DNA from: Sabellastarte sp. h YS-2021
Taxonomy: Eukaryota > Annelida > Polychaeta > Sabellida > Sabellidae
Reading direction: 5' to 3'
NCBI GenBank assembly: GCA_964017235.1
Contig: OZ024929.1
Span: 19,837,464-19,901,463 of the forward strand
Length of the DNA: 64,000 nt
A program made the position numbers and the translations under genes. Positions within the stretch are counted from its first letter, which is position 1, and every line of letters begins with the position of its first letter. Below the pieces are notes generated by a model that did no database searches, had not been told where the DNA came from, and saw only the letters and a program-made list of their open reading frames with translations. Positions 1-13,100 of this stretch are shown here, one piece after another.

Positions 1-1033
1 TTGAAGGAATTGACAAAACCTCACAAAAAAGTTTTTGACAATAGTTTTTATGCACAAAATGTAAATTCCATTTTGTTTCAATTCCAATTGACGAATGTGT
101 AACTTTAAGACAGACAAATCAATATAATATTTTTTAAGTAAAAGGTCAAGATATTTTGGAAAGCTTTAACGGAAATAAATGTATAGTTTAAGCATGTGTG
201 CTATGTTAATCCCACAGAAATATGTAAATTGTGACATAAGCTAGTATGTATTTGCATCAATAAAAAAATGAAATTCTATATACAATCGTGTATAGTGAGA
301 TATTGGGCTGAAATAATTTCTGTTTGCAGTTAAATGTTCTCTTGGTTTTTTTGTGGGAATGAATTGCATGTGAGATTTGTGAGATTTTCTGTTTCTTTTG
401 GATATCTGTTCATTTCACAACAGAAAACACATGGATTTCTGTTTAGTTGTTTCAAGTGTAAAAGAAGCATCTAATAATTAGTTTGCAGCCTTCACACAAT
501 GGATAATTATCATCTTTACTGATTTACACATGTATGTGTGGAGTTTTGCATGTTTTCAACACTTATCAGTGTTTTATTGGTACCTTGTGCTGTAGACATA
601 TTTTTTATGTTACCAAGCATCTTTTGATGAGTTGTTAAAACTATATCTTAGATTTCACAAGAATAGTCATGGTACATTTTCATCTAAGTTTCCAAAGAAA
701 TGGGTAGAATTATAACGCAAGTTCATCAAATTTACTGATAGTTTTTATACAGTGGATGTTATACAGCTACTTCAAAAGAAAGATCATTTGTGTGACTGTG
801 TGTTTTTATTACAATGATTGCTGTGTTAAAATAGTTTAAATCAGACACTAAAATTATTATAATTGTTGGAACATAAATAAACAGAAGTGAATTATGTTAC
901 AATTGTAGTTTATAAAGTGTAATACTGAAAAATTTATTTATCAGATTATTTTTATAACAAAAATCGCTTGGCATGGATGTTAATGTAAAATATTAAAAAT
1001 GTTGAAATTTGTGAAAACCAAAGGTATACCAAG
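1..1033 (+). other. LPP: Intron (presumed), nothing recognised
   Basis: AT-rich non-coding sequence left of the first visible LPP exon. No convincing exon, repeat or promoter seen. Confidence 0.4.
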
Positions 1034-1189
1034 CAGCTACCAGCATGATCACTCGCCTTACATGAGGTCACATGACTCCATACACCAGTCACATGACCCA
1101 GTGTCCACATCACATGACTCTGCGAGGTCACCTGACCATAGGATATCGGAGAGCAGAAGTAATCAGTACAGCTTCAAAGACACTGAAAG
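1034..1189 (+). CDS. LPP: LPP N-terminal exon (first visible)
   Basis: Open frame with repeated His-Asp steps (HDHS, SHDS, SHDP, SHDS), low-complexity like the rest of the N-terminal region. The donor at 1190 (AG|GTGTGA) leaves phase 2, matching the next exon. The acceptor is weak: a tandem NAGNAG (aagcag) ends at 1033 or 1036, and either choice keeps frame. The polypyrimidine tract is poor, so the left edge is uncertain. Confidence 0.6.
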
Positions 1190-4100
1190 GTGTGATATAT
1201 TTCTAAAATATCTCACTGAGTTCAAATAACTTTTTATTTAGTCTTTACTCTTCCCATCATGTGAGCTGAATCATGAAACAAAGATTGTCAAAAATTATTT
1301 TTGTTGGTCATGCATAGTAATTGGCTTAGAAAATCAGTAAAATATCAGAAAAATACTAGTGTATTTTAAAATAGTATCAGATAATATTTTACATCATGTG
1401 TAATACTAACCAAGGACAGTGTGGAACCTGCTTGAATAGGATACTTTCGCAGAATATTTCAGTTGTACAGGGATGGGCAGCATTATGGACAGGACAGTCG
1501 TAGTGGATATAACAAATTTTAGTGTTTATTCGTTATAACTGTCCAGTCCATAAATGTGTCCACCCCTTAGGATTTAGGCTTTTTTCTCTTTATTAACTTG
1601 GCAAATGGCCATCTTTATTACAGTGGTAAGTACATTATCTTTAAAAAACCTTTTAAAAACCTTATCAGAGAAGTTTTAGGAAGGCTTTTCTTTATTGATT
1701 AAATTCATTATGTAGAAACACTAAACACTGATGATTTTTTTGGGAATCAAAGATCAGATTTATCACTTTTTAGGCTACATTACTGCCACATTTCCAATAT
1801 AACAATGACATATGTAAGATTGTAATATCTCAACACAAAATATAAAAGAACATTTTTTTCTTGCTTTCCCACAATAATTAAGACTACAATATTTAACTCT
1901 CCAATTATTTGTGTATGATCCAACAGACATGCAAGTTATTCCAGCTAAATGTTTTAATCTTCTGATCTTAATTTAACAGTTTCATCAATACTATTAGACT
2001 GTGTTGTGTACACAAAGTCTTTTTTTTTCAGGTTATCCGATTCGCCCACCTACTCTCCCTACTCTACTAGCACCAGTCAGCCCAATTACCCTTACTCCGG
2101 CCCAGCCCACAAGGACATGTCCACATCCTCGTCCTCCCCACGCTTTGAGGTGAGAGTCAGTCCCCTCAACACCAAAACATCATACAGAGACTCTCCAGAG
2201 AGGACCAGTCCTGCAGCAAGAAGGGGATATTCACCAGAAAGGGGGTACCAAGGTACAGACGGAGCGTACACAAAGACCAGGTACTGTGGACTGACTGAGT
2301 GGAACCTTGTACTGGAAGAATGAGAATGATATTGTTTGGGTTTTTGAATGTTTATATGATAGAAGATAGTGGTTAAGTTTAAAATGGAAGAAAACATATA
2401 TTTGGGAGAGAAACCAAAATGAATGGGTACATTGCCTGGAAGGGAATATAATACAAGAAGCAATCTTTAGCTAGAAGAAAATTTCACTTATTCATTATTA
2501 AGAAATTCACTAAAATTAATTATGTCCACCCCACTGGGGGGTGGACATATTATTTTTGCTTTTTCCAACGTCCGTCGTCCGTCACGCATGGTTTCCGGTC
2601 ATTTCAAGGAAAAGTATTTATCCTATCTTTACCAAATTTGGTGTGGGACTTTATTGGGTTAATAGCTTGCATGGGATTGCTTTTGGTGAAGATAGCTGTA
2701 TAGCTAACTGAGTAATAGCTACTTAGCTACTTTTGTGTACTTCTTTTGTTTCTGGGCATTTTAAGGAAAAATATTTGTCATATCTTTACCAAATTTGGTA
2801 TGAGCAGTAGTTAGGTCGATAGCTTGCTTGGGATTGCTTTTAGTGATAATAGCTATAACTGACTGAGTAATAGCTACTTAGCTACTTTGCCAAAAATGGC
2901 AAAACACAAATTTGCTTCTTTCTCCTTAACCGTGCGAGATAGAGTGATTTCGTCAAAATTTTCGACCCACAGGGTATCTAAACAATGTACTCTTAGCAAT
3001 TTTCAAAAAATTTTCCCCTCCCCAAAAATGGCGACCATTTTGAATTTTTGCCAAAAATGGCATAACACAAATTTGCTTCTATCTCCTTAACCGTGTGAGA
3101 TAGATCGATTTCGTCGAAATTTTTGAACCACAGGGTATCTAAAAAATATACTCTTGGCAATGTTCAAGAAATTTTCTCCTCCCCAAAAATAGCAGCCATT
3201 TTGAATTTTTGCCAAAAATGGCAAAACACAAATTTGCTTCTATCTCCTTAACCGTGCGAGATAGAGCGATTTCGTCGAAATTTTCGACCCACAGGATATC
3301 TGAGTAATGTACTCTTGGCAATTTTCCCCTCCCCAAAAATGGCGGCCATTTTGAATTTTCGAATTTTTGCCTAAAATGGAAAAACACAAATTTGTTTCTA
3401 GCTCCTTAACTGTGCGAGGTAGAGCAATTTTGTCAAAATTTTCTATACATAGGGGATCTAATAAATGTACTCTTAGCATTTTCAAAAAATTTTCATCTCG
3501 CCCAAAATGGAGGCCATTTTGAATTTTCGAATTTTTGCCAAAAATGGCAAAACACAAATTTGCTTTTATCTCCTCAGCCGTGCGAGATAGAGCGATTTCA
3601 TCGAAATTTTCAACCTGCAGGGTATCTAAGAAATGTACTCTTGGCAATTTAAAAAAATTTTCCCCTCCCCAAAAATGGCGGCCATTTTGAATTTTTGCCA
3701 AAAATAGAAAAACACAAATTTGCTTCTATCTCCTTAACTGTGCGAGATAGAGCAATTTCGTCGAAATTTTCGACCCACAGGGTATCTAAACAATGTACTC
3801 TTGGCAATTTTCAAAAAATTTTCCTCTTCCCAAAAATGGCAGCCATTTTGAATTTCGAATTTTTGCCAAAACTTGAAAAACACAAATTTGCTTCTATCCC
3901 CTAAGTTAGAGCGATAGAGTTAATGCCTAGGCAAAATTTAAACTTATACAGTACCTAGTTATAGATTAGGGTTCACCCGGGACTGATTTAGTAGAATTTC
4001 TATTAAATGAACATGTTGGGAGAGTGATAGTATATTATAGTATCAAGAATAATATTGATGCAAGAGAAAAAATGTTTATTAAGCAAAATAGAAAATCTGG

Positions 4101-7100
4101 GATAGTAACAGCCAATGCCCATGTATTGTAATAACTTTTGACTTGCAGGAATTTAAAAATTGCTCAATCTGTAAAAGCCTTCATATTAGTAGTTTGTGTC
4201 TGTAGTTGGGAGCCCACATAATTATTGGTTTGTATTAGTAGACTGGAGCTTTTTGATTTTCTGTGTCTTAGATATGGGGTGGACTTGTCACCGCGTCATT
4301 CCCCCTCTCCATATCAAGAAAGGTCACTGGAAAGACCCACAGCCACCCAGACATATTACTACAGTGATGAGAGGTCAACCCCTGAGCCTGCAGAAAGTAG
4401 GTCAGTGCAAATGTCAACTGAAAGTAGGTCTGCATATGGAAGCTGAAAGTAGGTTAGGGCAAATGCCAATTAAAAGTAAGGCTGCATATATCAGCTGAAA
4501 GTAGGTCAGTGCAAATGCCAATTAAAGGTAAGTCTGCATATATCAGCTGAAAGTAGGGTAGGGCAAATGTCAATTGAAAATATGTCAGTTCTAATATTCA
4601 CTGGAGTTCCTAACATATAATTGCCTTATTCAATTCTTCTGTCTGACAAATCCGGGACCTTTTGTTTAGAAGTAAAAATAAACTTACAAAACAGACATAG
4701 AAACCACAAAATTACAAAAATTAATTTATGCGCGTACTGAATATTTACACTTATATATTGTAAGAATTATTTCTGTAAATAGAGGAATAAATTTGGGAAT
4801 AAATTAATTTGTTTTGTTTTACCTTACTGATGTAAGGAGGTCACTTATGATGCGTTACCGGACAGAAGAATGGTGAAGATCAGTTCAAATTGTAATAAAG
4901 TAAATATATGTTGTTAGAGTTAATTTGGGAAATTCTAACAATACATCATGTTAGTTCATGTGACAGTGTGGAAGTGACTCGAGTTTGGGCAACTGTAGAG
5001 AAGGCAGAGATGCAGTGGTATTTTAGATAAATTTCACTGATCATAGCCTGTTGTTAGGCAAATATTGATCTCACTGTGATGTCAGAGTGCCGTAATGTCA
5101 TTCAGGTGGTGACATCATATCAAGGATTTATGGTGTTGGTGGATTGATCACAGATCAAGTCCCACTCAATTTAATCCTTTTGTGTGCTTATAAAACACAG
5201 TTTTACTTGTGAGGCTTGTCAGACGTAGTGAACTTGGTATGTGGTGTGGTCACTTGGTTGTTAAACAGGGGGTAGAATCTCTTTGTTAGAGCAATTTGTC
5301 ATGCATGCATGTGACACTTGTACATATTTATTGGTAAGTAACTGTTTCATGTCTGAACCCCCAATCTCTATTTGTGACTATTCCAGTTTACTTAGGTGTT
5401 GTACACTAGTGGTATAGGATGTGGTTTTGAACTTTTGATCAGTCATTATTAGTTTAGACTTGAGGTCAAATGATACTTGGTTGGTTTTGTCCATGGTCTC
5501 CTTTGAGTATACTTTCCTGGTGGGTGACATAAAAGAATCAGTTCAGATTTTATAACACTGTCTTGGAAAGTCAAAGTTCAAAATTGGGGTTTTATGCCCC
5601 CATTCAACAGCCAGGGTCATATTGGGATAGGTCCCCAGCATTTGTCGCTGGTAGGAGTATAACCAACACAGAAGTGACAGCCTGTGATTAGATGACAAAC
5701 TTGCAATGACAAACTTGCAAACCCACTTGGCCACAGTGAACCTTCAACACTGTCTGGGAAATCACATTTTGATTAATGTAAGCAGACTTGGGTAATGGTA
5801 CTGTGTAATAATACACTGTAATGTGTTATATTTAACCAAGTAATAAAATTTAATGTGTAATCTAGTGTTTTTTTAGCATTACAATAAAATTCTCGGGTAC
5901 ACAATCTTACACATCCTTTTAGTATGAATAAAGACATAATTCAGTCGTAGTGATAAAATACCACAAAAACATGTATTTGGGTTGTTTGAACATATCTTTT
6001 CTTAACTTAAGTACTTTTCCAGAAAATTATAGATATGTGGGTACTATGTACTTCAAGTATTTTTCTCTGCATAATCCAGACATAATGCAATTCATTATTT
6101 CTGTAGCATCTCATTATTTTTTCAGATTGGTGTTCTCAGGTCCCCTACCCAATCAGTTTAATTTTGCACAGAGTCGACCTGCAGGTTCATCTCCAACCTC
6201 TTCGCCACGAAATAGTGGGTTCAAGTCCAACTACAATGACCTTAGTAGGTGAGTAACAATAAGTATATGCTATTGAGACTTGAAATATGATCAGATGGTT
6301 GACCAAAATCAATCATGGACAAAAGTTTGTATGGAAAAAAGCATTTCTTCATTATATTGCTCATATGGTGTAGTAGGTGTAGAGTTTACATAAGACGCAT
6401 TTGACGTATTAAAAACTTTTTACATCCCTGCCCATAAAGGTGGGCCTAAAATTTGTGGGTGATCCACATAAATTTTCACCAACCTTTCAGAATATCTTTA
6501 ACCCAAGATGTAAGAGCTGATTAGCTTATGATGAGTACCAGAAGTGGCTGTTGTCTTGGCAACACTTTTAAAATTTTGGGTCTTAAAGTTAGTGAGTGTT
6601 CCACAGCCTAAACTAGCTATTTTTCTGTGCTGTCACATTTTATAATATGCCCTGTTACATATTTCATACTTTTTTACTTTGAAGCCGGTGTCAATTATAT
6701 GTAAATATGACAATATGTAAATAAGTTGTAGAAAAACCAATTTTTAACAAAGTCTCCCGATATGAACTGAGGCTAGAGTTTGGCAACTTGCTGTACTATT
6801 TTTCTTGTTTTACAGATCTGAAAATAATTCTGGCCAATATTCTCCAAAACCACAATTCCAATCTCCAACTCACTCAAGTACAGGAGAATACAGAGACTCA
6901 GTCAGCAACATAAGCCAGCAGCCAATTAGATCACCCGCACATTCGAACCAGCCAATTAAATCACCTCCTTCCAAGCCTCAGCCAATGAAAGAGGGTGGTA
7001 CACAAATGCATGAAGCTGAGGTGGATGCCCTGACCAATTTGCTGATGCAAAACATGGAAGCAGCCGCAGACCCAGAATTCTTTGGTGAGCCTCATAACCT

Positions 7101-10100
7101 GTACACAGCTAAGCTTTATCAACCAGGATTTTATGTGCATTTTGGGTGACTCAGGAGGCTATTTCCTATCAAGTTTTAGGAACTGAACACTTGGCTCTCA
7201 CCTGTGTGGTCTTGGGTTCAAATCCCACCCATGACAGCATGCGAAAATGCTGATTGCCTGTGGATATATGATCCTGGCTGTTAAATGATTAAATGTAACT
7301 TTGACACCAGTTATATGTGTAAACTATTGTACCATTAGTCATACAGTTTGTTAGCGGTTATGGTGCCACAAAGCAGCATGCATGCAAGCTTGGTCCAGAT
7401 TTCACACTCAGAAGCCATAAGCCCCTGGATCGGGTCAAATATGTTGTCCCTTTTCTGTCACCAGTATATATATATATATTTTAGTGTTCTCAATAAACCC
7501 TCTTTTGTAGGACCAGGTAGGTAGTGATTTCAACGGGTGGGTACCCGGGTACTCGTGCCGATGGGCGATAATAGCTGACACAACAAAAATCTCCATATTT
7601 ACAGACTTAAAACCTACAGAAATAATGGGATCCAAACAATTACTTTATTTCTTCTTGGCCCCTTTTTTTTTGCATTCAAAACAATATTACACGGAAGAAA
7701 TGGTAAATAAAAAAGACTTCTGTACATCCAAAACACGGTTATTTATATAAAAATGGAGTCACATGACCTATCACAAAGCATTACACTACTGCTCGAATGT
7801 AGTTACGGAATTGAAACTTCATTTTTATTTCAGGTTGGTAAATGAATTTTATTAACATAAAATTATTAACTACTGTGTGAAAATATTGTACTCTTATTTA
7901 TTTTAGGAGTGCATGTCACTATATAGCCAATATACAGCGTTTTATGGACTCGGAATTAAGTAACTGTGTTGATATACTGACGATTTTCAAAGGGTTCCGG
8001 TATTTGAGAATGTATAAACAACCAAAATAAAAGACAAATAAAATACTATAAACGGTGTACAAGGGTGAGAAAACAATATTCTTGTGCATTTTAATTGAAA
8101 AGTTTCATTTTTAAGTGAATTAATGAAGTCCAGATACGTCTACTCGTCAGCCAACGTGGGCGATATTGACAGAAATAAAGCTTAGATTCGGGTACTCGGG
8201 TATGTGATTTCGGATTTGGGTAAGCATTCAGGGTTCAGGTACCCAGATATCCGGATACCCGTTGAGATCACTAATATATATATATTCTTTCAGAAATATT
8301 ATGTCAGGAATTTATGAGGGGGTTAAACTTATGTCAAATGACCATGCCAGACAATAGCATTTTAGAGCTACAGTTAATTTTTATATCTCTTTTTGAGTTA
8401 TATTGTGAACAACAGAAATTAATCTCAAGTTTTTACTTCAGGCCAATATACATGTGACTAGTTGTACACTGCGTACAACACCTTTCATGTTTGTGTATTC
8501 TGATTTGTTGACATTAGGCAAACAAATATGATGTGACTGTGTCTTTATTATGGTACATTGTTCGAAATTCATAACAGGTTTTATTTTCTGATTTCTTAAT
8601 TTATATTATTTGTGCATTTTTGCCACATATTTCAGCATTGTTTGTCACAGTTAATTTACACCATGCTGTTTATATACTGTTTACCATGTTCCAGGTCTGC
8701 TTATCACAGTTTGTTAACATTGTGCCAACGAGTGTTTGGCTGTTTGTGTACTGTTTACTACATGTTTCAGCTTTGTTTACTGCAGTTTGTGACCCTAGCC
8801 CACAAACTCCCTCCACTCCAAAGGGTAGGGTGAGGGTTAGGGATGGGTCGGTAGTTCCGGAATCTCGGTATCGAGAGCATTTTACTGAAATACCGTGACG
8901 AGATTTTAAAACCGCCACTTCGCTTGTCAACATATATAATAGAAGGAAGGGTTAAAATATTAGAAATATACCCAAAATCTGAAGAAATTATAAACTTTTA
9001 TCCCCATATTTTCGTCTATTTGCAGACTTTTATAGCGAAACGTTGAGAACTGTCATGTTTTGGTTACGACACTTTATAAACTAAATCTCGCTTGACAACA
9101 CATAAAATGGAAGGAAAACTTAAAATATTGGGAACAAACAAGAAATCTAAAGACATTATACAGGTTTCTCTCATATTTTGGCCATTTGGGGACTTTAATT
9201 GTGATGTCGTTAAGAGGAAACGTCCATGTTTGTTTGGGGTGTACTAAAATGCGGAGTCCCGGAATCGGTACGGTTTTGCATTGGCGACTTCCCGATGTAC
9301 ACATTTTTGATACCGACCCATCCCTAGTGAGGGTATTGTAATCAGATCTGTATGTTTGTTTGTGTTTGTTTGTTCACCTTCTCATGTTCATAATTTAAAA
9401 AGCTATACATTGGATCTGGGTCATATTTTTACACAGAGTGGGTCTAACCCTGGCTCAAAAATAATCTGATTCCAGATCTAAATCATGAATCCAGCATTGC
9501 TTTTGTGATTATTTTCTGGCATTATCCGTACGACCCAGTCAAAAAGACTATTTATCAGATCGTGGTTATATATATTCACACAAGACAGAGGGTCTGCTCA
9601 TGGTTTGGTCCTCAAAGTTGATGTGAATTGTCTGTGTTTATTCAGCACTACCTGCTTTCTCAGCCATTGCTTGTTTACATTAGACCATTGAACATTTGGA
9701 AGTTTGTTTACTGTTTGGCCAATCATTTATTTTAATTTGTTTACATTAGGCCAATGTGCAGATTGTGGCAAAGCTATTGTTGGGGAATCCAATGCATGTC
9801 TTGCCATGGATCAAATGTTCCATGTGGAATGTTTCAGCTGTGTGGAATGTGGTGAGTTGGAAGTGTCCACCCATGCCCATGCTATCTGACACAATTAACT
9901 TGAACTCTGTTATGTTAGGTTGTCTTCATGTAAGTTGAAAAGGACAAAATTCCTCAAACACTACTTCATTCAAGATGTCAAATATTTTAACTACACAGTT
10001 GTGCAAGTTAAGATCCTAGCTTGAATAAGATTACCATAATTTTAAATTTTAAGAAACTGACTAGAAATAATTTTCACATTGCATGTTTATCAGATAAAAT

Positions 10101-13100
10101 AACTAAAACGAATGACTTTTAAATTGCTACACAATTATACACATTACTCTTTGATGAATCCAAGTTTTCACACATTGAGTTCCTGTGTTTTTGAATGAGG
10201 AATTTTGTTGACTAAAAGCATTTGACATAACGGAGTCGACTTGTGTCTGTTTTTGCAATATATTTCTCTTTAATACACATCTGTACACTTTCTTTATTTA
10301 TTTTAGAAACTGCTAGCGATGCAATCCTCCTCTTTTATGCGAGGAGCAATTCAACATCTGTCACTAATTCAAAGTCTTTAGTAAAAACAAGACCAATTAA
10401 ACTTAATACCAATTACATAATAGGTAACTCAGTTTATTTCATGAGTATGTGGCGGCCTGCAAGTAAATTACTTCTTTGGCTGCTTTGTTAGGATTATGCT
10501 ACATAATCTATGTAATCTTTTACTCTGTGATCAATTTGAATTAGTGGCATTTTGTTGATTTCTTGCTTTTCTTCTTTCATGTTTACTAAACACTTGTAGA
10601 CACTTAGGACGATCTAAATCAATATTCTTGGGTAATAAAGTTCGAACTCATGTGATGTGCAATGGCTACCCAGACCAGTTAATGTGACCAGAACGAGGCT
10701 CACACTTCTAAAGATCACTTTTGTTACCCCACAGCCCTTACGGGCTGTCGGGGTATTGTATTCACCCATGGTGTCCAGATGGGCGGGCGGGTGGTGGGAA
10801 GATTGTCCGGCCTGTATCTCAGAAACCGTAAAGTGTAGGAAGTTGATACTTGGTAGGGACATTGGGTAGGGGGTGTAGGTGTTCAACGTCATAGTGTAAC
10901 CTTGATTTGACCTTTGACCTTGCTGTAGTGACTTGACCTATAAAATCGTTTCCAGGCTATATCTTGGAAACCGTTAGGTGTAGGAAGTTGATACTTGGTA
11001 GGGACATTGGTTAGGGGTGTAGGTGTGCAACGTCATGGTGTGACCTTTATTTGACCTTTGACCTTGCCGTAGTGACCTTGACCTATAAAATCTTGTTTGG
11101 GCTATATCTCGGAAACTGTAAGGTGTAGGAAGTTGATACTTGGTAGAGACATTGGTTAGGGGGTGTAGGAGTGCTACGGGGATATGTTATACTATTTTAT
11201 CTCTCTTATATCTCTCATATCTTTTTACTTGAATCTTGGTTGTTGCACCTTTGGGTGTCTTTTAATGTAGATTAAGCACTGTTAAAGTCATATTAGAATT
11301 CATAAAGGGTTTTACTTTTTCAACATCCCATCGTAACAGATGGTATTGCATCAAGTGAGACACAGGGTTTGCCCCAACTCCACATATAAGCATGTATTTT
11401 CACATCTGTATGTATGGCTGACATTCAAAACATTCAAACCATAATTCGACCATACATAATTGTGATATTTTCCAGTTAAGAAATTTTACTGCTTCATAAC
11501 TTTTAGTTTACTGAATAGTCTTGAGTTAATACTTAATCTTTACATGCAGTGCTCAGAAAGTATCCCAATCTGTGTACTGTTTCACTACTTCTATATCTCA
11601 TGGTGTTGAAAAATATTTCCCCAGGCTGTGGGGTACGGGCATCTCTGATGCTATTTTTTTGTCTCTGGACTTACATGAGAGTTGGTATAGCGGGATGAGT
11701 ACTCGTCTCTTCACTGAAGTTAAGCAGCAGTGGGCTACATTAGTACATGGATGGGTGGCCGCTTGAGTGCACCACTCATGTTTCTGATGGCTTTGCAGCT
11801 TGCACTGGTAGACCAAAACCCCTTTTGGCCTTGTTTTTTTTTCACAAGTTTGTTCAGTTTAGAAAGAGTATCAGATTGATTTAGATCATCCTTCTTATGT
11901 AAATGTTCTCAATGTTAACCTTAATTTTCAAAAATATAGCCACATTACAATAAGTTGTCGGGAATGCTGTTATATCTGTGTTGAATCTCATTTGTATCTA
12001 ATAGATGAAATTAATGGTCACTGACTCGTTTCTGGAAATAATAAACTCCTTGTGTAGTCCAAAAGTGAGCAAGTCAGTGTACTTTATTTTCAACTAATGA
12101 GCACATCATCTTACTTATTATAATATGCACCACACTTACACATTTATAAAACACAAAGTAGATTTATTTGGAAAGAAAAGAAAAATTTTGTAAGGCAAAA
12201 ATAGAATCACTGTTTTTCTGAAAATCTTGAAGTTAAAAGTTGATATCGGAAAAAAAATTTATATTACAGAAATTTTTTGCAATCATGATAACAGTTTGGA
12301 ATGACAGTATACATTTAAGAAAAGGTTTCTATAATTACACAGATCTAATGTACAGGTAAAGTCTATTCATTTGATATCCTTTCAAACAGAAAGAAATCTT
12401 TCAGGTCTTTTAATGGCCTTTTTCCAAGGAAATCTACATGGATGTTTTAAAATGTGATTTTGAACGATTTCTTAATTGTTGACATAGCGTGGCAGCCAGT
12501 TTCTTGTTCACATGTATTTGTTGTGGTCGTAGCTAACATTATAAATGTCTCTAACATTGTTTCAATTTGTAATCAATGAAACTTCTAAAAGCTTCTAAAA
12601 ATCCAGCATTCTAGCCAACCTGTATTGTAAATATAACTATGCAAATTTCTACTGGCACATTTTGCACAGATTACTTGAGAACTATGGCCCAAAATTGTTA
12701 AATCATAAATTTCTAAAGAACATCTAGTAATTCAAGATAAAAATAAGAGGCTTTCTTCTGTGGCAAATTTTCATAATTATACTGTTGTTAACAACACATG
12801 ACTTAGTCAACTATCCATTAACTTTTAACTTTAAGATATGTTTATATGGCAGCCCAAGCATTACACTCTATGAACTTAAAATTGTGTCATAATACGTAAT
12901 ATGTTCCACCTGTCTAATTTTTGCTTCTAGCAACAAGAATGAACCAGTGTTTGTCTTTGACACACATGTCATTAGTACAAAAAAGCCAAAATAAGAATAT
13001 GGACATATCTTAAATTTTTCAACAGATATTGGTTTTCTCTAACAAAGACAAAGTGATCTTGAGTGGAATATGTGTTATTTGCCAGAAAAAAAAGACAAAT

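Noticed and set aside
2887-3904. Open frames on both strands in the 163-bp satellite (also 52021-52945)
   Set aside because: They arise from the repeat unit lacking stops in some frames; sequence and 'protein' repeat with the unit and no domain is present.
2888-3905. CRISPR array or bacterial operon structure
   Set aside because: Repeats are long, head-to-tail without unique spacers, and the genes have introns; the window is eukaryotic.
11572-11816. Small ORFs on both strands
   Set aside because: They coincide with 5S rRNA-like sequence; coding is unlikely.
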